A stretch of 17,193 nt of DNA from Verrucomicrobiota bacterium. GTDB lineage: Bacteria > Verrucomicrobiota > Verrucomicrobiia > Limisphaerales > JAHEOI01. The stretch spans positions 1 through 17,193 of the forward strand of contig JAHEOI010000286.1 in assembly GCA_018610125.1 (NCBI GenBank). Reading direction: 5' to 3'. Position 1 is the stretch's first letter. Each line of letters opens with the position of its first letter. Below, one piece after another: positions 1 to 6,750 of the stretch. The position numbers and the translations under genes were made by a program. Below the pieces are notes generated by a model. The model had not been told where the DNA came from and did not search any database. It worked only from the letters and a program-made list of their open reading frames with translations.

Positions 1-1460
1 CCCCAAGCGCCGCTCCCGACTTTCATCTCAGCGCCTCGCAGGAACAGTCCATTCGTCGGGCGCTGGAACAACCCTCGGACGAAGCTGCGCCTGCCAAGCA
101 AATCAAGTTGAGCCTGACACGGCTGAACTGCATTGGCTGCCATGTCCGAGGGGATTTTGGCGGTGTGCCGCAAAATCTCGATGGCTATTTTCATTCCAGC
201 CAGGAGGAGCTGGGTGACGCGTCTCGCATTCCTCCGCCACTGACACGGATCGGAGCAAAGCTTCGTCCGGAGTGGATGAATAAGGTCCTCTACGATCGTG
301 AGACGATCCGCCCTTACATGAAGACGCGCATGCCGCAGTATGGAATGTCGGCCCTGGCGGGACTTGCCGATCTGTTTGCGAAAGTGGACCACTTGGAGCC
401 GGTCGAGCTTGCGGAGCCGGATCGGGAATCCCGTCGCAAGATGCGCGACGGAGGCCGCCTCCTTGTTGGCGACAAGGGGCTCAATTGCATCGCTTGTCAC
501 AACCATAATGGCAAAGAGTCGCCCAACCTGAAAGGCCTTGATCTCATGACTTCCTATCAGCGGCTCCAACCCGCCTGGTTCTATCATTTCATGATTGACC
601 CCGCCGCGTTCCGCCCTGGAATCATCATGCCGAGCTTTTGGCCGGACGGCCAGGCTGTGCAAACCGAGGTCTTGGAGGGTAACACCACACTCCAGTTGAG
701 AGCGCTTTGGTACTATTTCTCCCTTGGCCGCTCGGCTCGTGATCCCTCGGGGCTCCGTTCCACACCGTCTCTCCTTGAAGTGACCGACAAGACAAGGGTC
801 TATCGCGGGCGCAGCCGTGTGGCCGGGTTTCGCGGTATCGCAGTCGGATTCCCGGAGGAGATGAACTACGCCTTCAATGCGCAGAACGGCGCGCTCGCCG
901 CAATCTGGAAGGGCGAATTCGTCAAGATCCGCTGGCAGGGACAGGGCGCCGGCAATTTCAATCCCCTCGGCAGACCGGTGCAACTGGCTCAGGATGTCGC
1001 ATTCCTCCAATTGTCAGAGGAGCCGACCCAATGGCCGTTGCGTCCGAAAACCACCAAGGAGCAGCCGGTCAACCCGGACCCGCTTTATCCGCGCAATCAT
1101 GGATACGCCTTCCTCGGTTACTCGCTGGACCCGTCTTCCGTCCCGACGTTTCGATACCGCTGCGGTCCCGTCAAGATCAAGGACAAGACGGTGGCCTTGC
1201 AGGAAGACGGCGCGAGTCTCCTGCGCCGCGAGTTTCGTTTCTCCGCCCCCGGTACTGAGACCCTCTGGTTCCGCGCGTTGACCGGTAAAATCGAGTCTGA
1301 ATCCGAGAGCGTTTTTGAGACTCCCGACCTCCGTCTCACCCTCGATCGGGGCAATGCAGTGCTCCGTTCCTCGGCAGATCGGGAGCGAGAGCTTTTGATC
1401 GAACTTTCTCTCCCGAAAGGCGAGTCCACTTTCACTATCGATTATGAATTGCTACCGTAA
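1..1460 (+). CDS. Secreted diheme c-type cytochrome with C-terminal beta-rich domain (5' partial)
   Basis: The reading frame is open from the first complete codon at base 3, so the gene begins upstream of the window; the TTG at 108 is not a convincing start. Two c-type haem attachment motifs are visible, CIGCH at 129-143 and CIACH at 486-500. Each is followed by Met-containing segments (MPQYG and IIMPSF) that could supply axial ligands. After the two cytochrome modules comes a beta-rich region of about 250 residues (IAVGFPEEMNYAFNA, GYSLD) that resembles the C-terminal part of multidomain cytochromes in Planctomycetes and Verrucomicrobia; I know no functional name for it. Haem attachment means the protein must work outside the cytoplasm, so a signal peptide is expected in the missing part. 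Its end overlaps the next gene by 17 bp, which suggests translational coupling. The likely role is electron acceptor or relay for the adjacent propeller dehydrogenase (inference). Confidence 0.85.
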   Translation, partial: PSAAPDFHLSASQEQSIRRALEQPSDEAAPAKQIKLSLTRLNCIGCHVRGDFGGVPQNLDGYFHSSQEELGDASRIPPPLTRIGAKLRPEWMNKVLYDRETIRPYMKTRMPQYGMSALAGLADLFAKVDHLEPVELAEPDRESRRKMRDGGRLLVGDKGLNCIACHNHNGKESPNLKGLDLMTSYQRLQPAWFYHFMIDPAAFRPGIIMPSFWPDGQAVQTEVLEGNTTLQLRALWYYFSLGRSARDPSGLRSTPSLLEVTDKTRVYRGRSRVAGFRGIAVGFPEEMNYAFNAQNGALAAIWKGEFVKIRWQGQGAGNFNPLGRPVQLAQDVAFLQLSEEPTQWPLRPKTTKEQPVNPDPLYPRNHGYAFLGYSLDPSSVPTFRYRCGPVKIKDKTVALQEDGASLLRREFRFSAPGTETLWFRALTGKIESESESVFETPDLRLTLDRGNAVLRSSADRERELLIELSLPKGESTFTIDYELLP

Positions 1461-2958
1461 GTATCTGGAATGGGCTGTCGCCCTTGTCGCGCTTTGCGCG
1501 TGTTCGGCGTCGGCTGAGGAAGTCGGGGAGCGCTGGGGCACAGCCGAGCGGGAACGCGCCTACTATCGCATTGTTGATCTCCCGATCCCGGAGGATAAGG
1601 TCATCGAAGCTGGCGCATTCGCGACCTTGCCGGATGGACGGATTGCGGTCGGGACGCGTCATGGCGATATCTTCTTCATCTCGGGAGTGGATGAGGCCAA
1701 CCCACAACCCGAATACCACCGGTTTGCTACGGGCTTGGATGAGATATTCGGCTTGGCGTGGAAAGACGGTGCTCTCTACGTTACTCAGAGCTGTGAGCTG
1801 ACTCGGATCTCCGACACGACCGGCGACGGCAAAGCGGATCGTTTCGACGTGGTTTCCGACGCGTGGGGATATGGGAACTACCACGAATACGCCTTCGGCT
1901 CCAAATTCGGTCCCGACGGAAACCTCTATGTCGCCCTTGGATTGTCCAATTCGTATCACTCCCGGGAGCTGTTCCGCGGTTGGGCGCTCAAGATCACTCC
2001 GGAGGGCAAGAGCATTCCCATCGCCAGCGGGATGCGCAGCCCGGGCGGGATCGGGTTTAACGAGCACGGCGCCCTTTTCTACATCGAGAGCCAGGGACCA
2101 TGGAATTCGTCTTGCAGCCTGAAGTTTGTGAAGGAGGGCGGCTTCATGGGGCATCCCGCCAGCTTTAACTGGTACGAGTACGCTCCGAATATGGGCGAAG
2201 CTCCCGCAATGCCGGAGAGCGGCTCGAGCATCATCGAGGAAAAGGAGCGTATCCCCGAACTGGACCCCTACGCCGTCATCTTTCCCTACATTCGAATGGG
2301 ACGTTCGATCACCGGCTTTGTGGTGGACCGGACCGGAGGCAAATTTGGCCCCTTCGAAGATCAGATGTTTCTCGGCGACTACACGCTGTCGCTCCTCATG
2401 CGGGCAACCACCGAGCAAGTCAACGAAGTCTGGCAGGGCGCCTGCTACCCGTTCCGTGAAGGGCTTTCGACCGGCATTCTCAACATCCACTTCACTCCGG
2501 AAGGGAGACTGCTGTGTGGTGGCACGAACCGGGGTTGGCCGGTCCGCGGGCTGGAACCTTTTGCACTCGAACGCGTCGAGTGGACAGGTCGCATGCCCTT
2601 CGAGATCGAGCGCATCTCGATCACACCGGATGGTTTTCGCATCCATTTCACCAAGCCTGTTGCGACGGCCGAAGGCGCAAAACCCGACTCGTATGTCGTG
2701 ACGACCTTTACTCACCGTTACCATGCCGGGTACGGAGGTCCCGAGATCAATCAGACTGCGCCGGAGGTCGAATCCGTGCGTCTATCCGAAGATGGACTAA
2801 CCGCCAACATCGTGCTCGAGGCCTTGACCAAAGGGCACGTCCATGAGCTCGACTTGGGGGCTTTGCGCTCCCGCGATGGTGAAAAACTGCTGCATCGCCA
2901 CGCCTACTATACCGTCAATGAAGTGCCGACTGCCGGCGACTCCTACAAAAACGAATGA
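1444..2958 (+). CDS. Secreted sorbosone/glucose dehydrogenase-like beta-propeller protein
   Basis: This is a 504-residue protein. The N-terminus has a hydrophobic segment (VALVALCAC) followed by ASA-EE, a plausible type I signal peptide; the LCAC could alternatively be a weak lipobox. The body has propeller-type blade repeats, such as LPDGRIAVGTRHGDIFF, FGLAWKDGALYVTQ and FGPDGNLYVALG, and a DTTGDGKAD loop of the Asp/Gly-rich kind common in these PVC propellers. The C-terminal ~120 residues form an Ig-like segment ending near HAYYTVNEVP, a common finish for this group. The ATG at 1444 lies inside the end of the cytochrome gene and no strong Shine-Dalgarno is seen, which fits translational coupling. 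The most likely function is a secreted sugar or alcohol oxidoreductase passing electrons to the neighbouring diheme cytochrome. Substrate and cofactor (PQQ or none) cannot be read from the sequence. Confidence 0.83.
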   Translation: MNCYRKYLEWAVALVALCACSASAEEVGERWGTAERERAYYRIVDLPIPEDKVIEAGAFATLPDGRIAVGTRHGDIFFISGVDEANPQPEYHRFATGLDEIFGLAWKDGALYVTQSCELTRISDTTGDGKADRFDVVSDAWGYGNYHEYAFGSKFGPDGNLYVALGLSNSYHSRELFRGWALKITPEGKSIPIASGMRSPGGIGFNEHGALFYIESQGPWNSSCSLKFVKEGGFMGHPASFNWYEYAPNMGEAPAMPESGSSIIEEKERIPELDPYAVIFPYIRMGRSITGFVVDRTGGKFGPFEDQMFLGDYTLSLLMRATTEQVNEVWQGACYPFREGLSTGILNIHFTPEGRLLCGGTNRGWPVRGLEPFALERVEWTGRMPFEIERISITPDGFRIHFTKPVATAEGAKPDSYVVTTFTHRYHAGYGGPEINQTAPEVESVRLSEDGLTANIVLEALTKGHVHELDLGALRSRDGEKLLHRHAYYTVNEVPTAGDSYKNE

Positions 2959-3087
2959 GATAAATGGATTGGAAATCGCTCGCCCTGCTCCACCAGGACC
3001 ACAATCACACCCGAGCCGCAATTTTGCCAGATCACCCCCTTTCCGAAAAGCCTGGAGAAGTTGTAGGTGTCCCCAAGCATCCGAGCC

Positions 3088-3105
3088 GAGAGAGAGAGAG
3101 AGAGA
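3088..3105. repeat. (GA)9 dinucleotide microsatellite between convergent genes
   Basis: Nine uninterrupted GA units lie in the 161-bp gap between the end of the propeller gene (+) and the end of cysS (-), 15 bp beyond the cysS stop. It is a CT tract in the 3' untranslated region of the cysS transcript. The rest of this gap (2959-3119) shows no gene and no convincing hairpin plus T-tract terminator. Confidence 0.95.
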
Positions 3106-3119
3106 TTCCGTCTCGCTAG

Positions 3120-4562
3120 CTACTCCTCCGATGGCGCAAGCTCGTAATGGTCCGGACGATCCTTGACCTGCCAGCCGCGGGAACGAATGGTCTCGCGTAA
3201 TTGGTCTGCGGTCGCAAAATCCCTCTTTTTCTTGGCTTCCCAGCGGGCATCGGCCAGCTTGACAATCTCTTCCGGCGGTTTTGGGGCTTCGGGTTGTTCC
3301 AGCCGAATGCCCAAGGCATAGATCATCCGGCGCCAACCCAGCCATTCGTGGTTTGCTCGCTCCGAGCCCAAGCTCCCATTGTCAATCTCCCGCTGGACCC
3401 GCTTCAGCGCCACAAAGATCTGGCCCAAGGCTTCGGGCGTATTGAGGTCATTTTCCAAGGCACTCCAAGCCTTCTCGAAAGAATGGCTGACGCCGTGAAG
3501 GCGCTTGCTGTCCGGGCATCCGAGATCGGGATCGGACACCTTGGCGACACGGCGCAGCGCCTCGTCGAACCGTGCCATGCGTTGAAGGGCTTTCCGCGCG
3601 GCCTTCAATGCCCCCCAAGTGAAGTTTAGCGGATGGCGATAATGGCCTTCGAGCAAGACATATCGGATTTCTTGGCCTGTGTGGCCTTTCTCCATGATCT
3701 CATCGAGCGTCAAGAGATTCCCGAGGCTCTTGCTCATCTTATTGTCTTCAACCAACAAGTGAGCGACATGGAACCAATGACTGGCAAACGCTTTTCCGGT
3801 TACGGCCTCACTTTGGGCAATCTCGTTTTCATGATGAGGAAAGATAAGGTCGATGCCTCCCGAATGGAGATCGAGCGTCGCGCCGAGATATTGCATGCTC
3901 ATCGCACTGCACTCGATGTGCCAGCCAGGTCTCCCTTCGCCCCAGGGACTCTCCCAATAGTTGGGCCCATCCTCTGGCTTACGGGCCTTCCAGAGCGCAA
4001 AATCGGCGGCGGTTTCCCGCTCGTATTCGTCTTGGTCATGAGCCTGGTGTTGTGCACCTTCCCGGTCGGTGGTCAGCTCCCTTTCAGCGAGATGAGAAAG
4101 CCGACCGTATTCCGGGAACGATTGAATGGAAAAATAGACCGAGCCATTTTCCACATACGCATGGCCATTCTCAATGAGCTTTTGGATCAACTCGATCTGC
4201 CGGTCCACGTGGGCGACGGCACTCGGCTCAACATGGGGAGGTAAGAGATTCAGAGCCGCACAATCTCGATGGAATCGCTCGCGCCAAAACTCGGTAAACT
4301 CGCGAAGGCTCTTCCGCTCTTCTTGAGACTCGCGGATCGTCTTGTCATCCACATCGGTAATGTTCCGTGTGTGCCGTGTCGCCCATCCCTCCGCTTCCAG
4401 GGATCGGCGCAGAATATCCTGAAGGACAAATGTCCTGAAATTCCCGATATGAGCGGCGCCGTAGACGGTCGGACCGCAGCAATAAAACCGAAAGGTTTCG
4501 CCGTCGGCGGGTGTCAAGGTCTTATAGGTGCGACTCAGAGTATCGAAGAGTTGGATTGGCAT
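3120..4562 (-). CDS. cysS: Cysteinyl-tRNA synthetase
   Basis: This cytoplasmic class I aminoacyl-tRNA synthetase charges tRNA-Cys with cysteine. It is 480 residues, normal for the family. The catalytic motif usually written HIGH is HIGN here (residues 38-41, in CGPTVYGAAHIGNFRTF). The second signature, KMSKS, is intact at 275-279. The expected zinc ligands are present: Cys29 in the CCGPTVY segment, Cys218 in WHIECSA, and His243 and Glu247 in FPHHENE. A helical DALR-type anticodon-recognition region follows, ending with the typical KKKRDFATADQLRETIRSRGW stretch. The start at 4562 is 18 bp after the eboB-like stop, with AAGGA about 10 nt upstream, so it is probably co-transcribed with eboA and eboB. 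HIGN seems to recur in PVC-group CysRS proteins (from memory), so it need not mean loss of function. Confidence 0.97.
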   Translation of the reverse strand: MPIQLFDTLSRTYKTLTPADGETFRFYCCGPTVYGAAHIGNFRTFVLQDILRRSLEAEGWATRHTRNITDVDDKTIRESQEERKSLREFTEFWRERFHRDCAALNLLPPHVEPSAVAHVDRQIELIQKLIENGHAYVENGSVYFSIQSFPEYGRLSHLAERELTTDREGAQHQAHDQDEYERETAADFALWKARKPEDGPNYWESPWGEGRPGWHIECSAMSMQYLGATLDLHSGGIDLIFPHHENEIAQSEAVTGKAFASHWFHVAHLLVEDNKMSKSLGNLLTLDEIMEKGHTGQEIRYVLLEGHYRHPLNFTWGALKAARKALQRMARFDEALRRVAKVSDPDLGCPDSKRLHGVSHSFEKAWSALENDLNTPEALGQIFVALKRVQREIDNGSLGSERANHEWLGWRRMIYALGIRLEQPEAPKPPEEIVKLADARWEAKKKRDFATADQLRETIRSRGWQVKDRPDHYELAPSEE

Positions 4563-4580
4563 GACGGAAAGATTCCTTGT

Positions 4581-5501
4581 CTACTGGATCACATTCGATG
4601 CCGACTCTTCGACCCGAGGCTCTTGCCCGCGCAGTACGGTGCTCTTGTGAAACGTTTGCCGCTGATCAATCGTCACCCCGGCCAGCCAATCCTGCTCGGC
4701 CATCTGTCCGCTCTTGGAATACGCCTCGAGGGCGTTTCGGTAACAGACCTTCCGAACGGTCTCTTCTGAGAGTCCGCGGTCCAGCATAAGCGCCGCTGTC
4801 TTAGGCACGGCCAAGGGGTCGCTGATACCCCAATCCGCGGAGCTATCAACAATGATGCGATCGTCCCCGTATTGTTTGACGATTTCGACCATCCGCTCAT
4901 TTCCCATCTTGGTGTGTGGGTAAATCGAAAAGGCGGCCCAGTAACCTCGATCGAGGACATCCTTGACGGTCTCCTCATTATTGTGATCGACCACTACCCA
5001 GTTGGGATCCATCCCATGATCCTTGCAGAGATCCATGCTACGGATCGTACCGGCCTTCTTATCCCGATGCGGCGTGTGAATCATGATCGGGATGCCCACT
5101 TCCTTGGCCAGTTCAATCTGTTGGCTGAAATAGCGCTCTTCTGCCTTGGTTTGGTCGTCGTAGCCGATTTCCCCGACGGCCACGACCCCTTCCTTGGCCA
5201 AAAAACGCGGCAGCAGCTCCATGACTTGCTCGGCCAACGGCTCATTATTGGCCTCTTTGGGATTGAGTCCTATCGTGCAGTAATGCCTGATCCCAAATTG
5301 GCTGGCACGGAACCGCTCCCACCCGACCAGTTGGTTGAAGTAATCTTTGAACGTGCCGACTTCCGTGCGAGGCTGCCCCTGCCAAAACGCAGGCTCGATC
5401 ACCGCCACCACCCCGGCCTTTTTCATTGCCTCGTAATCGTCCGTTGTCCTGGAAACCAAGTGGATATGCGGATCGATCAACATGATCTCGTTTTCGCTCA
5501 T
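4581..5501 (-). CDS. eboB: TatD-family metal-dependent hydrolase, EboB-like
   Basis: This is a 306-residue TIM-barrel hydrolase of the TatD type. Metal ligands are visible: HxH at residues 12-14 (DPHIHL), Glu111 in VGEIGYDD, His142 in MIHTPH, His173 in VVDHNNEE, and an Asp in VDSSADWG near 219-223. The phrases SRTTDDYEAM, IEPAFWQGQPRTEVGTF, GLNPKEANN and HTPHRDKKAGT match my memory of the TatD proteins encoded in ebo clusters rather than generic TatD nucleases, and the gene upstream looks like EboA. The frame stays open upstream to 5642, but the ATG at 5501 has a good GGAGA about 4 nt before it and begins right at the conserved domain, so I chose it. Its substrate is not established. cysS follows after 18 bp. 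The C-terminal ~35 residues look poorly conserved. Confidence 0.88.
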   Translation of the reverse strand: MSENEIMLIDPHIHLVSRTTDDYEAMKKAGVVAVIEPAFWQGQPRTEVGTFKDYFNQLVGWERFRASQFGIRHYCTIGLNPKEANNEPLAEQVMELLPRFLAKEGVVAVGEIGYDDQTKAEERYFSQQIELAKEVGIPIMIHTPHRDKKAGTIRSMDLCKDHGMDPNWVVVDHNNEETVKDVLDRGYWAAFSIYPHTKMGNERMVEIVKQYGDDRIIVDSSADWGISDPLAVPKTAALMLDRGLSEETVRKVCYRNALEAYSKSGQMAEQDWLAGVTIDQRQTFHKSTVLRGQEPRVEESASNVIQ

Positions 5502-5558
5502 AGTATCTCCGCGTGCCATTCTTACACTCCCGTTTGTCGCCCTACCTCTTCCCATTCG

Positions 5559-5638
5559 GCCAAGCGGAACCTCAGCGAGGCGTAGACAGTGAGCCTTCCG
5601 TGCAACGAACGCCTCGGATACCCGAGGCTTCGCTTGGC
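5559..5638 (-). repeat. 80-bp nested inverted repeat / probable RNA structure between eboA and eboB
   Basis: Outer arms are 5559-5573 and 5624-5638. They pair at 14 of 15 positions if read as minus-strand RNA, counting one G-U pair, with one A-C mismatch. Inside them, 5576-5582 pairs perfectly with 5610-5616 (7 bp). An alternative local hairpin forms from 5611-5617 with 5622-5628, with a 4-nt loop. It sits in the 156-bp gap between the eboA-like stop and the eboB-like start on the sense strand of both. There is no T-tract, so it is not a standard terminator. It could be a processing or stability element, a regulatory RNA structure, or a palindromic repeat insertion. The pairing is seen directly; the role is unknown. 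Confidence 0.7.
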
Positions 5639-5657
5639 GCAATCAGAAAACGCCTCC

Positions 5658-6563
5658 CTAGCCCTTGCGACTTGCCCAAAGGCGCTCGCCTAAATCTTCC
5701 CAAGATAAGGCACCGCTTTCAATCCTCGATTTTATTTCCGGCTTGGAGTCCAAGAGCTCGCGGGCCCTCGGCAGATTGGCTTGAGAGCAGGCCAATGCAC
5801 CGGCTTCCTGTTGCATCGGATCCGGATCGTCGAACAGCTTGGCGACGTCTTGGAGATAGGTCTCGTTGAGGAAGGGGCCGATAGGACGCCAAAGCTCAGG
5901 GATAACCCAACGTCCGGCTGCCCAACGCTCGTGCGCAAAGTCCGAAAGCATCTGAGCGAGTCGGGAGTTGGCGCGAGCATCCAACCCGTAAATCCGGTAT
6001 AGCGGACGTCCCATAAAGACCGCTTTCAGCACCAATTGATTCCATGCCTCTTCACTCAGGTAGGAGTAAGGATATGGATTATTCAAGGCAATGGCGTCGA
6101 AGACAACGGTCATATTGGTTCGGACGCCTTCCGTCGCGCGGCCATGTTGCGTCTCGGGCTGCGGCCACAGGGCCAGACTGCCATAGAGGGCAACGAGCTC
6201 GCCCACTTCGGCAGTGGAAAACAGCTTATCCACCACCTCAAAGAATCTACCGACGCCCTGTTGCGCAATCTGCAGCAACAAGATGGTTCGGCCCGTTTGC
6301 TCAATCGTCCAAAATTGAGGGGCGAATCCGCCCAGAAGTGCCTCTGCCTTTTCGCGCTCCGCCGACGGCACCTCAAGCGGGCCTTTTCCGATTCGGCGCG
6401 GGACCATGCCGAACGCGAGATAGAAATCCCGCTCGGTAAAGTCGCCACCAACCTGCTTGAGCTTTTGATCCAGCCACTCGCGCCCGGAGGGCGTGATCTG
6501 ACGTTGCAAAAGCTCATACAAGAAATCCTTCACCGCCCGCTGGTCGACATGATCGTTAGCCAT
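5658..6563 (-). CDS. eboA: EboA-like protein
   Basis: This is a 301-residue, mostly helical protein with no signal peptide or membrane segment. The segments RDFYLAFGMVPRRIGK (residues 45-60), GLDARANSRLAQMLSDFAHERWAAGR (193-218) and PELWRPIGPFLNE (222-234) match my memory of the EboA domain family. That family has no known biochemical activity and is the first gene of the ebo cluster. The next gene on the strand encodes the TatD-type hydrolase expected as EboB, which strengthens the call. The frame is open to 6644; candidate starts are 6644, 6611 and 6563. I chose 6563 because the family-like sequence begins just after it, but no start has a strong Shine-Dalgarno, so this is uncertain. The gap upstream to the end of the large haem protein gene is 187 bp. 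No eboC-F homologue appears in the window. Confidence 0.82.
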   Translation of the reverse strand: MANDHVDQRAVKDFLYELLQRQITPSGREWLDQKLKQVGGDFTERDFYLAFGMVPRRIGKGPLEVPSAEREKAEALLGGFAPQFWTIEQTGRTILLLQIAQQGVGRFFEVVDKLFSTAEVGELVALYGSLALWPQPETQHGRATEGVRTNMTVVFDAIALNNPYPYSYLSEEAWNQLVLKAVFMGRPLYRIYGLDARANSRLAQMLSDFAHERWAAGRWVIPELWRPIGPFLNETYLQDVAKLFDDPDPMQQEAGALACSQANLPRARELLDSKPEIKSRIESGALSWEDLGERLWASRKG

Positions 6564-6685
6564 ATTCAATTGTTGGTATCCGATTGACTCGCCGAGACCG
6601 CAAAACCCCATTGTCAGTTTGCCCCGACAGCGCCAAATTAGCACATAAAAAATGCACTGTCTCTGATAATATGCTAGCGAGGCGT

Positions 6686-6706
6686 TGCCTCAGACCACTC
6701 GAGGCA
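6686..6706 (-). other. GC-rich hairpin between the large haem protein gene and eboA
   Basis: TGCCTC at 6686-6691 and GAGGCA at 6701-6706 form a 6-bp stem with a 9-nt loop, 45 nt downstream of the stop of the large minus-strand gene and upstream of eboA. A second imperfect palindrome (6722-6729 with 6734-6741, 7 of 8 paired) lies closer to the stop. Neither is followed by a T-tract on the minus strand, so a terminator call is weak. The rest of 6564-6750 holds only poor promoter-like matches, such as a TATTAT on the minus strand near 6670. Confidence 0.35.
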
Positions 6707-6750
6707 TGCGGGTGATCGGGACCTTAAACACAGGTTAAAGGGCAAAAACA

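Noticed and set aside
1435..2724. 429-residue minus-strand ORF
   Set aside because: It lies wholly antisense to the secreted propeller gene, has no recognisable motif, and is a mirror frame of GC-rich coding sequence.
3633..4244. 203-residue plus-strand ORF
   Set aside because: It is antisense to cysS, whose motifs are unambiguous.
5502..5642. 47-residue N-terminal extension of the EboB-like protein
   Set aside because: It is Arg-rich without domain similarity, covers the inverted repeat, and a good ribosome binding site precedes the ATG at 5501.
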